Position numbers and translations under genes: made by a program. This document shows, one piece after another, positions 9,100 to 24,463 of a DNA stretch of 64,000 bases (the stretch's first letter is position 1; every line of letters begins with the position of its first letter). The notes beneath the pieces were generated by a model. It was given only the letters and a program-made list of their open reading frames with translations. It searched no databases and was not told the origin of the DNA. Source of the stretch: Odontocerum albicorne (taxonomy: Eukaryota; Arthropoda; Insecta; Trichoptera; Odontoceridae). The stretch covers positions 44,097,601 to 44,161,600 of the forward strand of contig OX463848.1 of NCBI GenBank assembly GCA_949825065.1. The letters run 5' to 3'.

Positions 9100-11215
9100 T
9101 GTTTTGTTAGTAAAATATTTTTTGATCTGTTTCGTCTTTTGAGACTAAGAACCTTTCAAGTTAAGTCAACTTTTTTTTGTCTGATTTCATATTATTACTT
9201 ACTTATTATTGATAAGCGATATTAATTACCCTCAAATACCAAAAATCAAGTGTTTTGTGAGTTCAATATTTTTTGCGCATTTTCGTCTATTGAGGCTAAA
9301 ATCCTTTTAAGTTAAGTAAATTTTTTTTATGTCTGATTTCATATTATTTCTAACTTAATATTGATAAGCGATATTAATAACCCTCAAATACCAAAAAACA
9401 AGTGTTTTGTGAGTAAAATATTTTTTGATCTGTTTCCTCTTTTGAGACTAAGAACCTTTCAAGTTTGGTCAATTTTTTTTGTCTAATTTCATATTAATAC
9501 TTACCTTTTATTGATAAGCGATATTAATAACCCTCAAATAACAAAAAACAAGTGTTTTGTGAGATAAATATTTTTTGCGCATTTTCGTCTATTGAGGCTT
9601 AAATCCTTTCAAGTTTAGTCAATTTTTTTTTGTCTGATTTCATATTATTTCTTCCTTATTATTGATAAGCGATATTAATAACCCTCAAATACCAAAAAAC
9701 AAGTGTTTTGTGAGTAAAATATTTTTTGATCTGTTTCGTCTTTTGAGACTAAGAACCTTTCAAATTTAGTCAATTTTTTTTTGTCTGATTTCATATAATT
9801 ACTTACTTATTATTGATAAGCGATATTAATAACCCTCAAATATCAAAAAACAAGTGTTTTGTGAGTAAAATATTTTTTGATCTGTTTCGTCTTTTGAGAC
9901 TAAGAACCTTTCAAGTTTGGTCAATTTTTTTTTTTCTAATTTCATATTATTACTTACTTATTATTGATAAGCGATATTAATAAACCTCAAATACCAAACA
10001 ACAAGTGTTTTGTGAGTAAAGTATTTTTTGATCTGTTTCGTCTTTTGAGACTAAGAACCTTTCAAGTTTAGTCAATTTTTTTTTGTCTGATTTCATATTA
10101 TTACTTACTTATTATTGATAAGCGATATTAATAACCCTCAAATACCAAAAAACAAGTGTTTTGTGAGTAAAATATTTTTTGATCTGTTTCCTCTTTTGAG
10201 ACTAAGAACCTTTCAAGTTTGGTCAATTTTTTTTGTCTAATTTCATATTAATACTTACCTTTTATTGATAAGCGATATTAATAACCCTCAAATACCAAAA
10301 AACAAGTGTTTTGTGAGATAAATATTTTTTGCGCATTTTCGTCTATTGAGGCTTAAATCCTTTCAAGTTTAGTCCTTTTTTTTCTGATTTCATATTATTT
10401 CTTACTTATTATTGATAAGCGATATTAATAACCCTCAAATACCAAAAAACAAGTGTTTTGTTAGTAAAATATTTTTTGATCTGTTTCGTCTTTTGAGACT
10501 AAGAACCTTTCAAGTTAAGTCAACTTTTTTTTGTCTGATTTCATTTTATTACTTACTTATTATTGATAAGCGATATTAATTACCCTCAAATACCAAAAAA
10601 CAAGTGTTTTGTGAGTTCAATATTTTTTGCGCATTTTCGTCTATTGAGGCTTAAATCCTTTCAAGTTTAGTCCTTTTTTTTCTGATTTCATATTATTTCT
10701 TACTTATTATTGATAAGCGATATTAATAACCCTCAAATACCAAAAAACAAGTGTTTTGTTAGTAAAATATTTTTTGATCTGTTTCGTCTTTTGAGACTAA
10801 GAACCTTTCAAGTTAAGTCAACTTTTTTTTGTCTGATTTCATTTTATTACTTACTTATTATTGATAAGCGATATTAATTACCCTCAAATACCAAAAAACA
10901 AGTGTTTTATGAGATAAATATTTTTTGCGCATTTTCGTCTATTGAGGCTTAAATCCTTTCAAGTTTAGTCCTTTTTTTTCTGATTTCATATTATTTCTTA
11001 CTTATTATTGATAAGCGATATTAATAACCCTCAAATACCAAAAAACAAATGTTTTGTGCGTTAAATATTTTTGGAGCAGCTTCGTCCTTCGAGATTTAGA
11101 ACCTTTCAAGTTTAGTCATTTTTTTTTGTCTAATTTCATATAATTACTTACTTATTATTGATAAGCGATATTAATTACCCTCAAATACCAAAAAACAAGT
11201 GTTTTGTGAGTTCAA
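9100..11215 (+). repeat. Satellite block duplicated 38.9 kb away, copy 1
   Basis: The block shares private variants with about 48021-50136 at a constant offset of 38921 bp. These include ccaaaaatcaag at 9239 and 48160, cttccttatt at 9651 and 48572, and a tttta(tga/tgt)gataaat variant near 10906 and 49827. The edges are approximate, judged from where the order of variant monomers stops agreeing. Confidence 0.7.
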
Positions 11216-11911
11216 TATTTTTGGCGCATTTTCGTCTATTGAGGCTTAAATCCTTTTAAGTTAATTAAATTTTTTTTTGTCTGATTTCATATTATTTCTT
11301 ACTTATTATTTATAAGCGATATCAATAACCCTCAAATACCAAAAAACAAGTGTTTTGTGAGTAAAATATTTTTGGATCTGTTTCGTCTTTCGAGACTAAG
11401 AACCTTTCAAGTTAAGTCAACTTTTTTTTGTCTGATTTCATATTATTACTTTTTTATTATTGATAAGCGATATTAATTACCCTCAAATACCAAAAAACAA
11501 GTGTTTTGTGAGATAAATATTTTTTGCGCATTTTCGTCTATTGAGGCTTAAATCCTTTCAAGTTTAGTCCTTTTTTTTCTGATTTCATATTATTTCTTAC
11601 TTATTATTGATAAGCGATATTAATAACCCTCAAATACCAAAAAACAAGTGTTTTGTGAGAAAAATATTTTTTGATCTGTTTCGTCTTTTGAGACTTAGAA
11701 CCTTTCAAGTTACGTCAACTTTTTTTTGTCTGATTTCATTTTATTACTTACTTATTATTGATAAGCGATATTAATTACCCTTAAATACCAAAAAACAAGT
11801 GTTTTGTGAGTTCAATATTTTTTGCGCATTTTCGTCTATTGAGGCTTAAATCCTTTTAAGTTAAGTAAAATTTTTTTTTGTCTGATTTCATATTATTTCT
11901 TACTTATTATT

Positions 11912-12060
11912 GATAAGCGATATTAATAACCCTCAAATACCAAAAAACAAATGTTTTGTGCGTTAAATATTTTTGGAGCAGCTTCGTCCTTCGAGATTTA
12001 GAACCTTTCAAGTTTAGTCATTTTTTTTGTCTAATTTCATATAATTACTTACTTATTATT
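11912..12060 (+). repeat. Representative C-type satellite monomer (149 bp)
   Basis: This is the least common distinct subfamily. It is marked by acaaatgttttgtgcgttaa, then ggagcagcttcgtcc, then ttcgagatttagaacc and a short T run. I count 19 copies in the window, with the ggagc mark near 4913, 8224, 8525, 11073, 11972, 15132, 19728, 31525, 43221, 44879, 45780, 46083, 46384, 49994, 52093, 55099, 57193, 59300 and 62904. The copies near 8224 and 44879 read ggagcggc. Confidence 0.85.
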
Positions 12061-15000
12061 GATAAGCGATATTAATAACCCTCAAATACCAAAAAACAAG
12101 TGTTTTGTGATATAAATATTTTTTGCGCATTTTCGTCTATTGAGGCTGAAATCCTTTCAAGTTAAGTCAATTTTTTTTTGCCTGATTTCATATTATTTCT
12201 TACTTATTATTGATAAGCGATATTAATAACCCTCAAATACCAAAAAACAAGTTTTTTGTGAGTAAAATATTTTTTGATCTGTTTCGTCTTTTGAGACTAA
12301 GAACCTTTCAAGTTTGGTCAATTTTTTTTTGTCTAATTTCATATAATTACTTACTTATTATTGATAAGCGATATTAAAAACCCTCAAATACCAAAAAACA
12401 AGTGTTTTGTGAGATAAATATTTTTTGCGCATTTTCGTCTATTGAGGCTTAAATCCTTTCAAGTTTAGTCAATTTTTTTTTGTTGATTTCATATTATTTC
12501 TTACTTATTATTGATAAGCGATATTAATAACCCTCAAATACCAAAAAACAAGTGTTTTGTGAGATAAATATTTTTTGCGCATTTTCGTCTATTGAGGCTG
12601 AAATCCTTTCAAGTTAAGTCAATTTTTTTTTGCCTGATTTCATATTATTTCTTACTTATTATTGATAAGCGATATTAATAACCCTCAAATACCAAAAAAC
12701 AAGTTTTTTGTGAGTAAAATATTTTTTGATCTGTTTCGTCTTTTGAGACTAAGAACCTTTCAAGTTTGGTCAATTTTTTTTTGTCTAATTTCATATAATT
12801 ACTTACTTATTATTGATAAGCGATATTAATAACCCTCAAATACCAAAAAACAAGTGTTTTGTGAGATAAATATTTTTTGCGCATTTTCGTCTATTGAGGC
12901 TTAAATCCTTTCAAGTTTAGTCCTTTTTTTTTTCTGATTTCATATTATTTCTTACTTATTATTGATAAGCGATATTAATAACCTCAAATACCAAAAAACA
13001 AGTGTTTTGTTAGTAAAATATATTTTGATCTGTTTCGTCTTTTGAGACTAAGAACCTTTCAAGTTAAGTCAACTTTTTTTTGTCTGATTTCATATTATTA
13101 CTTACTTATTATTGATAAGCGATATTAATTACCCTCAAATACCAAAAAACAAGTGTTTTGTGAGTTCAATATTTTTGGCGCATTTTCGTCTATTGAGGCT
13201 TAAATCCTTTTAAGTTAAGTAAATTTTTTTTTGTCTGATTTCATATTATTTCTTACTTATTATTGATAAGCGATATTAATAACCCTCAAATACCAAAAAA
13301 CAAGTGTTTTGTGAGTAAAATATTTTTTGATCTGTTTCGTCTTTTGAGACTAAGAACCTTTCAAGTTTGGTCAATTTTTTTTTGTCTAATTTCATATTAT
13401 TACTTACTTATTATTGATAAGCGATATTAATAAACCTCAAATACCAAACAACAAGTGTTTTGTGAGTAAAGTATTTTTTGATCTGTTTCGTCTTTTGAGA
13501 CTAAGAACCTTTCAAGTTTAGTCAATTTTTTTTTGTCTGATTTCATATTATTACTTACTTATTATTGATAAGCGATATTAATAACCCTCAAATACCAAAA
13601 AACAAGTGTTTTGTGAGTAAAATATTTTTTGATCTGTTTCGTCTTTTGAGACTAAGAACCTTTCAAGTTAAGTCAACTTTTTTTTGTCTGATTTCATATT
13701 ATTACTTACTTATTATTGATAAGCGATATTAATTACCCTCAAATACCAAAAAACAAGTGTTTTGTGAGTTCAATATTTTTGGCGCATTTTCGTCTATTGA
13801 GGCTTAAATCCTTTTAAGTTAAGTAAATTTTTTTTTGTCTGATTTCATATTATTTCTTACTTATTATTTATAAGCGATATCAATAACCCTCAAATACCAA
13901 AAAACAAGTGTTTTGTGAGTAAAATATTTTTGGATCTGTTTCGTCTTTCGAGACTAAGAACCTTTCAAGTTAAGTCAACTTTTTTTTGTCTGATTTCATA
14001 TTATTACTTACTTATTATTGATAAGCGATATTAATTACCCTCAAATACCAAAAAACAAGTGTTTTGTGAGATAAATATTTTTTGCGCATTTTCGTCTATT
14101 GAGGCTTAAATCCTTTCAAGTTTAGTCTTTTTTGTTCTGATTTCATATTATTTCTTACTTATTATTGATAAGCGATATTAATAACCCTCAAATACCAAAA
14201 AACAAGTGTTTTGTTAGTAAAATATTTTTTGATCTGTTTCGTCTTTTGAGACTAAGAACCTTTCAAGTTAAGTCAACTTTTTTTTGTCTGATTTCATATT
14301 ATTACTTACTTATTATTGATAAGCGATATTAATTACCCTCAAATACCAAAAAACATGTGTTTTGTGAGTTCAATATTTTTTGCGCATTTTCGTCTATTGA
14401 GGCTAAAATCCTTTGTAGTTAAGTAAATTTTTTTTTTGTCTGATTTCATATTATTTCTAACTTATTATTGATAAGCGATATTAATAACCCTCAAATACCA
14501 AAAAACAAGTGTTTTGTGAGTAAAATATTTTTTGATCTGTTTCCTCTTTTGAGACTAAGAACCTTTCAAGTTTGGTCAATTTTTTTTGTCTTATTTCATA
14601 TTTATACTTACCTTTTATTGATAAGCGATATTAATAACCCTCAAATACCAAAAAACAAGTGTTTTGTGAGATAAATATTTTTTGCGCATTTTCGTCTATT
14701 GAGGCTTAAATCCTTTCAAGTTTAGTCCTTTTTTTTCTGATTTCATATTATTTCTTACTTATTATTGATAAGCGATATTAATAACCCTCAAATACCAAAA
14801 AACAAGTGATTTGTTAGTAAAATATTTTTTGATCTGTTTCGTCTTTTGAGACTAAGAACCTTTCAAGTTAAGTCAACTTTTTTTTGTCTGATTTCATTTT
14901 ATTACTTACTTATTATTGATAAGCGATATTAATTACCCTCAAATACCAAAAAACAAGTGTTTTGTGAGTTCAATATTTTTTGCGCATTTTCGTCTATTGA

Positions 15001-17039
15001 GGCTAAAATCCTTTTAAGTTAAGTAAAATTTTTTTTTGTCTGATTTCATATTATTTCTTACTTATTATTGATAAGCGATATTAATAACCCTCAAATACCA
15101 AAAAACAAATGTTTTGTGCGTTAAATATTTTTGGAGCAGCTTCGTCCTTCGAGATTTAGAACCTTTCAAGTTAAGTCATTTTTTTTTGTCTAATTTCATA
15201 TAATTACTTACTTATTATTGATAAGCGATATTAATAACCCTCAAATACCAAAAAACAAGTGTTTTGTGATATAAATATTTTTTGCGCATTTTCGTCTATT
15301 GAGGCTGAAATCCTTTCAAGTTAAGTCAATTTTTTTTTGCCTGATTTCATATTATTTCTTACTTATTATTGATAAGCGATATTAATAACCCTCAAATACC
15401 AAAAAACAAGTTTTTTGTGAGTAAAATATTTTTTGATCTGTTTCGTCTTTTGAGACTAAGAACCTTTCAAGTTTGGTCAATTTTTTTTTGTCTTATTTCA
15501 TATAATTACTTACTTATTATTGATGAGCGATATTAATAACCCTCAAATACCAAAAAACAAGTGTTTTGTGAGATAAATATTTTTTGCGCATTTTCGTCTA
15601 TTGAGGCTTAAATCCTTTCAAGTTTAGTCAATTTTTTTTGTCTGATTTCATATTATTTCTTACTTATTATTGATAAGCGATATTAATAACCCTCAAATAC
15701 CAAAAAACAAGTGTTTTGTGAGATAAATATTTTTTGCGCATTTTCGTCTATTGAGGCTGAAATCCTTTCAAGTTAAGTCAATTTTTTTTTGCCTGATTTC
15801 ATATTATTTCTTACTTATTATTGATAAGCGATATTAATAACCCTCAAATACCAAAAAACAAGTTTTTTGTGAGTAAAATATTTTTTGATCTGTTTCGTCT
15901 TTTGAGACTAAGAACCTTTCAAGTTTGGTCAATTTTTTTTTGTCTAATTTCATATAATTACTTACTTATTATTGATAAGCGATATTAATAACCCTCAAAT
16001 ACCAAAAAACAAGTGTTTTGTGAGATAAATATTTTTTGCGCATTTTCGTCTATTGAGGCTTAAATCCTTTCAAGTTTAGTCAATTTTTTTTTGTCTGATT
16101 TCATATTATTTCTTACTTATTATTGATAAGCGATATTAATAACCCTCAAATACCAAAAAACAAGTGTTTTGTAAGTTCAATATTTTTGGCGCATTTTCGT
16201 CTATTGAGGCTTAAATCCTTTTAAGTTAAGTAAATTTTTTTTTTGTCTGATTTCATATTATTTCTTACTTATTATTGATAAGCGATATTAATAACCCTCA
16301 AATACCAAAAAACAAGTGTTTTGTGAGTAAAATATTTTTTTAACTGTTTGGTCTTTTGAGACTAAGAACCTTTTAAGTTTGGTCAATTTTTTTTGTCTAA
16401 TTTCATATTAATACTTACCTTTTATTGATAAGCGATATTAATAACCCTCAAATACCAAAAAACAAGTGTTTTGTGAGATAAATATTTTTTGCGCATTTTC
16501 GTCTATTGAGGCTTAAATCCTTTCAAGTTTAGTCCTTTTTTTTCTGATTTCATATTATTTCTTACTTATTATTGATAAGCGATATTAATAACCCTCAAAT
16601 ACCAAAAAACAAGTGTTCTGTGAGATAAATATTTTTTGCGCATTTTCGTCTATTGAGGCTTAAATCCTTTCAAGTTTAGTCAATTTTTTTTTGTCTGATT
16701 TCATATTATTTCTTCCTTATTATTGATAAGCGATATTAATAACCCTCAAATACCAAAAAACAAGTGTTTTGTGAGTAAAATATTTTTTGATCTGTTTCGT
16801 CTTTTGAGACTAAGAACCTTTCAAATTTAGTCAATTTTTTTTTGTCTGATTTCATATAATTACTTACTTATTATTGATAAGCGGTATTAATAACCCTCAA
16901 ATATCAAAAAACAAGTGTTTTGTGAGTAAAATATTTTTTGATCTGTTTCGTCTTTTGAGACTAAGAACCTTTCAAGTTTGGTCAATTTTTTTTTGTCTAA
17001 TTTCATATAATAACTTACTTATTATTGATAAGCGTTATT

Positions 17040-20000
17040 AATAACCCTCAAATACCAAAAAAACAAGTGTTTAGTGAGATAAATATTTTTTGCGCATTTT
17101 CGTCTATTGAGGCTTAAATCCTTTCAAGTTTAGTCAATTTTTTTTTGTCTGATTTCATATTATTTCTTACTTATTATTGATAAGCGATATTAATAACCCT
17201 CAAATACCAAAAAACAAGTGTTTTGTGAGTAAAATATTTTTTGATCTGTTTCGTCTTTTGAGACTAAGAACCTTTCAAGTTTGGTCAATTTTTTTTTGTC
17301 TAATTTCATATAATTACCTACTATTGATAAGCGATATTAATTACCCTCAAATACCAAAAAACAAATGTTTTGTGAGTTCAATATTTTTTGCTCATTTTCG
17401 TCTAGTGAGACTTAAAACCTTTAAGTTAAGTAAATTTTTTTTTGCCTGATTTCATATTATTTCTTACTTATTATTGATAAGCGATATTAATAACCCTCAA
17501 ATACCAAAAAACAAGTGTTTTGTGAGAAAAATATTTTTTGATCTGTTTCGTCTTTTGAGACTAAGAACCTTTCAAGTTTGGTCAATTTTTTTTTGTCTAA
17601 TTTCATATAATTACTTACTTATTATTGATAAGCGATATTAATAACCCTCAAATACCAAAAAACAAGTGTTTTGTGAGATAAATATTTTTTGCGCATTTTC
17701 GTCTATTGAGGCTTAAATCCTTTCTAGTTTAGTCAATTTTTTTTGGTCTGATTTCATATTATTTCTTCCTTATTATTGATAAGCGATATTAATTATCCTC
17801 AAATACCAAAAAACAAGTGTTTTGTGAGTAAAATATTTTTTGATCTGTTTCGTCTTTTGAGACTAAGAACCTTTCAAGTTTGGTCAATTTTTTTTTGTCT
17901 TATTTCATATAATTACTTACTTATTATTGATAAGCGATATTAATAACCCTCAAATACCAAAAAACAAGTGTTTTGTGAGTAAAATATTTTTTGCGCATTT
18001 TCGTCTATTGAGGCTTAAATCCTTTCAAGTTTAGTCAATTTTTTTTTGTCTGATTTCATATTATTTCTTACTTATTATTGATAAGCGATATTAATAACCC
18101 TCAAATACCAAAAAACAAGTGTTTTGTGAGAAAAATATTTTTTGATCTGTTTCGTCTTTTGAGACTAAGAACCTTTCAAGTTTGGTCAATTTTTTTTGTC
18201 TAATTTCATATTAATACTTACCTTTTATTGATAAGCGATACTAATAACCCTCAAATACCAAAAAACAAGTGTTTTCTGAGATAAATATTTTTTGCGCATT
18301 TTCGTCTATTGAGGCTTAAATCCTTTCAAGTTTAGTCCTTTTTTTTTTCTGATTTCATATTATTTCTTACTTATTATTGATAAGCGATATTAATAACCCT
18401 CAAATACCAAAAAACAAGTGTTTTGTGAGTAAAATATTTTTTGATCTGTTTCGTCTTTTGAGACTAAGAACCTTTCAAGTTAAGTCAACTTTTTTTTGTC
18501 TGATTTCATATTATTACTTACTTATTATTGATAAGCGATATTAATTACCCTCAAATACCAAAAAACAAGTGTTTTGTGAGTTCAATATTTTTGGCGCATT
18601 TTCGTCTATTGAGGCTTAAATCCTTTTAAGTTAAGTAATTTTTTTTTTGTCTGATTTCATATTATTTCTTACTTATTATTGATAAGCGATATTAATAACC
18701 CTCAAATACCAAAAAACAAGTGTTTTGTGAGTAAAATATTTTTTGATTTGTTTCGTCTTTTGAGACTAAGAACCTTTCAAGTTTGGTCAATTTTTTTTGT
18801 CTTATTTCATATAATTACTTACTTATTATTGATAAGCGATATTAATAGGCTTGAATCCTTTCAAGTTTAGTCCTTTTTTTTCTGATTTCATATTATTTCT
18901 TACTTATTATTGATAAGCGATATTAATAACCCTCAAATACCAAAAAACAAGTGTTTTGTGAGATAAATATTTTTTGCGCATTTTCGTCTATTGAGGCTTA
19001 AATCCTTTCAAGTTTAGTCAATTTTTTTTTTGTCTGATTTCATATTATTTCTTACTTATTATTGATAAGCGATATTAATAACCCTCAAATACCAAAAAAC
19101 AAGTGTTTTGTGAGTTAAATATTTTTTGATCTGTTTCCTCTTTTGAGACTAAGAACTTTTCAAGTTTGGTCAATTTTTTTTGTCTAATTTCATATTAATA
19201 CTTACCTTTTATTGATAAGCGATATTAATAACCCTCAAATACCAAAAAACAAGTGTTTTGTGAGATAAATATTTTTTGCGCATTTTCGTCTATTGAGGCT
19301 TAAATCCTTTCAAGTTTAGTCCTTTTTTTTTTCTGATTTCATATTATTTCTTACTTATTATTGATAAGCGATATTAATAACCCTCAAATACCAAAAAACA
19401 AGTGTTTTGTTAGTAAAATATTTTTTGATCTGTTTCGTCTTTTGAGACTAAGAACCTTTCAAGTTAAGTCAACTTTTTTTTGTCTGATTTCATATTATTA
19501 CTTACTTATTATTGATAAGCGATATTAATTACCCTCAAATACCAAAAAACAAGTGTTTTGTGAGTTCAATATTTTTTGCGCATTTTCGTCTATTGAGGCT
19601 AAAATCCTTTTAAGTTAAGTAAAAAAATTTTTTGTCTGATTTCATATTATTTCTTACTTATTATTGATAAGCGATATTAATAACCCTCAAATACCAAAAA
19701 ACAAATGTTTTGTGCGTTAAATATTTTTGGAGCAGCTTCGTCCTTCGAGATTTAGAACCTTTCAAGTTTAGTCATTTTTTTTTGTCTAATTTCATATAAT
19801 TACTTACTTATTATTGATAAGCGATATTAATAACCCTCAAATACCAAAAAACAAGTGTTTTGTGATATAAATATTTTTTGCGCATTTTCGTCTATTGAGG
19901 CTGAAATCCTTTCAAGTTAAGTCAATTTTTTTTTGCCTGATTTCATATTATTTCTTACTTATTATTGATAAGCGATATTAATAACCCTCAAATACCAAAA

Positions 20001-21480
20001 AACAAGTTTTTTGTGAGTAAAATATTTTTTGATCTGTTTCGTCTTTTGAGACTAAGAACCTTTCAAGTTTGGTCAATTTTTTTTTGTCTAATTTCATATA
20101 ATTACTTACTTATTATTGATAAGCCATATTAATAACCCTCAAATACCAAAAAAACAAGTGTTTAGTGAGATAAATATTTTTTGCGCATTTTCGTCTATTG
20201 AGGCTTAAATCCTTTCAAGTTTAGTCAATTTTTTTTTGTCTGATTTCATATTATTTCTTACTTATTATTGATAAGCGATATTAATAACCCTCAAATACCA
20301 AAAAACAAGTGTTTTGTTAGATAAATATTTTTTGCGCATTTTCGTCTATTGAGGCTGAAATCCTTTCAAGTTAATTCAATTTTTTTTTGCCTGATTTCAT
20401 ATTATTTCTTACTTATTATTGATAAGCGATATTAATAACCCTCAAATACCAAAAAACAAGTGTTTTGTGAGTAAAATATTTTTTGATCTGTTTCGTCTTT
20501 TGAGACTAAGAACCTTTCAAGTTTGGTCAATTTTTTTTTTGTCTAATTTCATATAATTACTTACTTATTATTGATAAGCGATATTAATAACCCTCAAATA
20601 CCAAAAAACAAGTGTTTTGTGAGATAAATATTTTTTGCGCATTTTCGTCTATTGAGGCTTAAATCCTTTCAAGTTTAGTCAATTTTTTTTTGTCTGATTT
20701 CATATTATTTCTTACTTATTATTGATAAGCGATATTAATAACCCTCAAATACCAAAAAACAAGTGTTTTGTGAGTTCAATATTTTTGGCGCATTTTCGTC
20801 TATTGAGGCTTAAATCCTTTTAAGTTAAGTAAATTTTTTTTTGTCTGATTTCATATTATTTCTTACTTATTATTGATAAGCGATATTAATAACCCTCAAA
20901 TACCAAAAAACAAGTGTTTTGTGAGTAAAATATTTTTTTAACTGTTTGGTCTTTTGAGACTAAGAACCTTTTAAGTTTGGTCAATTTTTTTTGTCTAATT
21001 TCATATTAATACTTACCTTTTATTGATAAGCGATATTAATAACCCTCAAATACCAAAAAACAAGTGTTTTGTGAGATAAATATTTTTTGCGCATTTTCGT
21101 CTATTGAGGCTTAAATCCTTTCAAGTTTAGTCCTTTTTTTTCTGATTTCATATTATTTCTTACTTATTATTGATAAGCGATATTAATAACCCTCAAATAC
21201 CAAAAAACAAGTGTTTTGTTAGTAAAATATTTTTTGATCTGTTTCGTCTTTTGAGACTAAGAAGCTTTCAAGTTAAGTCAACTTTTTTTTGTCTGATTTC
21301 ATATTATTACTTACTTATTATTGATAAGCGATATTAATTACCCTCAAATACCAAAAAACAAGTGTTTTGTGAGTTCAATATTTTTGGCGCATTTTCGTCT
21401 ATTGAGGCTTAAATCCTTTTAAGTTAAGTAAATTTTTTTTTGTCTGATTTCATATTATTTCTTACTTATTATTTATAAGC
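17040..21480 (+). repeat. Satellite block duplicated 11.8 kb away, copy 1 (empty site)
   Basis: This block matches about 28837-36250 (minus the gypsy element) at offsets of 11794-11799. Shared private marks are the tttagtgagataaat variant, the 147-bp monomer at 17179, the 81-bp deleted monomer at 18831, an A-to-T switch at 19618, the tttaactgtttggtc variant at about 20938 and gaagctttcaag at 21261. It keeps the uninterrupted sequence at 21241-21260 (gtttcgtcttttgagactaa) where the other copy holds the gypsy insertion. The left and right edges are approximate. Confidence 0.85.
18831..18911 (+). repeat. 81-bp internally deleted satellite monomer, copy 1
   Basis: The monomer jumps from gatattaata directly to ggcttgaatcctttcaag. 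It lacks about 66 bp of the conserved core and the first part of the variable half. The same event is present at 30628-30708, so it predates the 11.8-kb-spaced duplication. Confidence 0.9.
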
Positions 21481-22214
21481 GATATCAATAACTCTCAAAT
21501 ACCAAAAAACAAGTGTTTTGTGAGTAAAATATTTTTGGATCTGTTTCGTCTTTCGAGACTAAGAACCTTTCAAGTTAAGTCAACTTTTTTTTGTCTGATT
21601 TCATATTATTACTAACTTATTATTGATAAGCGATATTAATTACCCTCAAATACCAAAAAACAAGTGTTTTGTGAGATAAATATTTTTTGCGCATTTTCGT
21701 CTATTGAGGCTTAAATCCTTTCAAGTTTAGTCCTTTTTTTTCTGATTTCATATTATTTCTTACTTATTATTGATAAGCGATATTAATAACCCTCAAATAC
21801 CAAAAAACAAGTGTTTTGTGAGATAAATATTTTTTGCGCATTTTCGTCTATTGAGGCTTAAATCCTTTCAAGTTTAGTCAATTTTTTTTTGTCTGATTTC
21901 ATATTATTTCTTACTTATTATTGATAAGCGATATTAATAACCCTCAAATACCAAAAAACAAGTGTTTTGTGAGATAAATATTTTTTGCGCATTTTCGTCT
22001 ATTGAGGCTGAAATCCTTTCAAGTTAAGTCAATTTTTTTTTGCCTGATTTCATATTATTTCTTACTTATTATTGATAAGCGATATTAATAACCCTCAAAT
22101 ACCAAAAAACAAGTTTTTTGTGAGTAAAATATTTTTTGATCTGTTTCGTCTTTTGAGACTAAGAACCTTTCAAGTTTGGTCAATTTTTTTTTGTCTAATT
22201 TCATATAATTACTT

Positions 22215-24463
22215 ACTTATTATTGATAAGCGATATTAATAACCCTCAAATACCAAAAAACAAGTGTTTTGTGAGATAAATATTTTTTGCGCATTTTCGT
22301 CTATTGAGGCTTAAATCCTTTCAAGTTTAGTCAATTTTTTTTTGTCTGATTTCATATTATTTCTTACTTATTATTGATAAGCGATATTAATAACCCTCAA
22401 ATACCAAAAAACAAGTGTTTTGTGAGTAAAATATTTTTTGATCTGTTTTGTCTTTTGAGATTAAGAACCTTTCAAGTTTGGTCAATTTTTTTTTGTCTAA
22501 TTTCATATTATTACTTACTTATTATTGATAAGCGATATTAATAAACCTCAAATACCAAACAACAAGTGTTTTGTGAGTAAAGTATTTTTTGATCTGTTTC
22601 GTCTTTTGAGACTAAGAACCTTTCAAGTTTGGTCAATTTTTTTTGTCTAATTTCATATAATTACTTACTTATTATTGATAAGCGATATTAATAACCCTCA
22701 AATACCAAAAAACAAGTGTTTTGTGAGATAAATATTTTTTGCGCATTTTCGTCTATTGAGGCTTAAATCCTTTCAAGTTTAGTCAATTTTTTTTTGTCTG
22801 ATTTCATATTATTTCTTACTTATTATTGAGAAGCGATATCAATAACCCTCAAATACCAAAAAACAAGTGTTTTGTGAGTAAAATATTTTTGGATCTGTTT
22901 CGTCTTTCGAGACTAAGAACCTTTCAAGTTAAGTCAACTTTTTTTTGTCTGATTTCATATTATTACTTACTTATTATTGATAAGCGATATTAATTACCCT
23001 CAAATACCAAAAAACAAGTGTTTTGTGAGATAAATATTTTTTGCGCATTTTCGTCCATTGAGGCTTAAATCCTTTCAAGTTTAGTCTTTTTTTTTCTGAT
23101 TTCATATTATTTCTTACTTATTATTGATAAGCGATATTAATTACCCTCAAATACCAAAAAACATGTGTTTTGTGAGTAAAATATTTTTTGATCTGTTTCG
23201 TCTTTTGAGACTAAGAACCTTTCAAGTTTGGTCAATTTTTTTTTGTCTAATTTCATATTATTACTTACTTATTATTGATAAGCGATATTAATAAACCTCA
23301 AATACCAGACAACAAGTGTTTTGTGAGTAAAGTATTTTTTGATCTGTTTCGTCTTTTGAGACTAAGAACCTTTCAAGTTTAGTCAACTTTTTTTTGTCTG
23401 ATTTCATATTATTACTTACTTATTATTGATAAGCGATATTAATAACCCTCAAATACCAAAAAACAAGTGTTTTGTGAGTAAAATATTTTTTGATCTGTTT
23501 CCTCTTTTGAGACTAAGAACCTTTCAAGTTTGGTGAATTTTTTTTGTCTAATTTCATATTAATACTTACCTTTTATTGATAAGCGATATTAATAACCCTC
23601 AAATACCAAAAAACAAGTGTTTTGTGAGATAAATATTTTTTGCGCATTTTCGTCTATTGAGGCTTAAATCCTTTCAAGTTTAGTCCTTTTTTTTCTGATT
23701 TCATATTATTTCTTACTTATTATTGATAAGCGATATTAATAACCCTCAAATACCAAAAAACAAGTGTTTTGTGAGATAAATATTTTTTGCGCATTTTCGT
23801 CTATTGAGGCTTAAATCCTTTCAAGTTTAGTCCTTTTTTTTTTCTGATTTCATATTATTTCTTACTTATTATTGATAAGCGATATTAATAACCCTCAAAT
23901 ACCAAAAAACAAGTGTTTTGTTAGTAAAATATTTTTTGATCTGTTTCGTCTTTTGAGACTAAGAACCTTTCAAGTTAAGTCAATTTTTTTTTGTCTGATT
24001 TCATATTATTACTTACTTATTATTGATAAGCGATATTAATTACCCTCAAATACCAAAAAACAAGTGTTTTGTGAGTTCAATATTTTTGGCGCATTTTCGT
24101 CTATTGAGGCTTAAATCCTTTTAAGTTAAGTAATTTTTTTTTTGTCTGATTTCATATTATTTCTTACTTATTATTGATAAGCGATATTAATAACCCTCAA
24201 ATACCAAAAAACAAGTGTTTTGTGAGTAAAATATTTTTTGATCTGTTTCGTCTTTTGAGACTAAGAACCTTTCAAGTTTGGTCAATTTTTTTTGTCTTAT
24301 TTCATATAATTACTTACTTATTATTGATAAGCGATATTAATAACCCTCAAATACCAAAAAACAAGTGTTTTGTGAGATAAATATTTTTTGCGCATTTTCG
24401 TCTATTGAGGCTTAAATCCTTTCAAGTTTAGTCCTTTTTTTTCTGATTTCATATTATTTCTTA
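22215..24463 (+). repeat. 15-monomer tandem duplication, copy 1
   Basis: This block is followed directly by a near-identical copy at an offset of 2248 bp. Diagnostic variants in both are gttttgtcttttgagatta, the ttattgagaagcgatatc monomer, tcgtccattg (23051 and 25299), ataccagacaacaag and tttggtgaattt. Boundaries are set where variant order stops matching and are accurate to about one monomer. Confidence 0.85.
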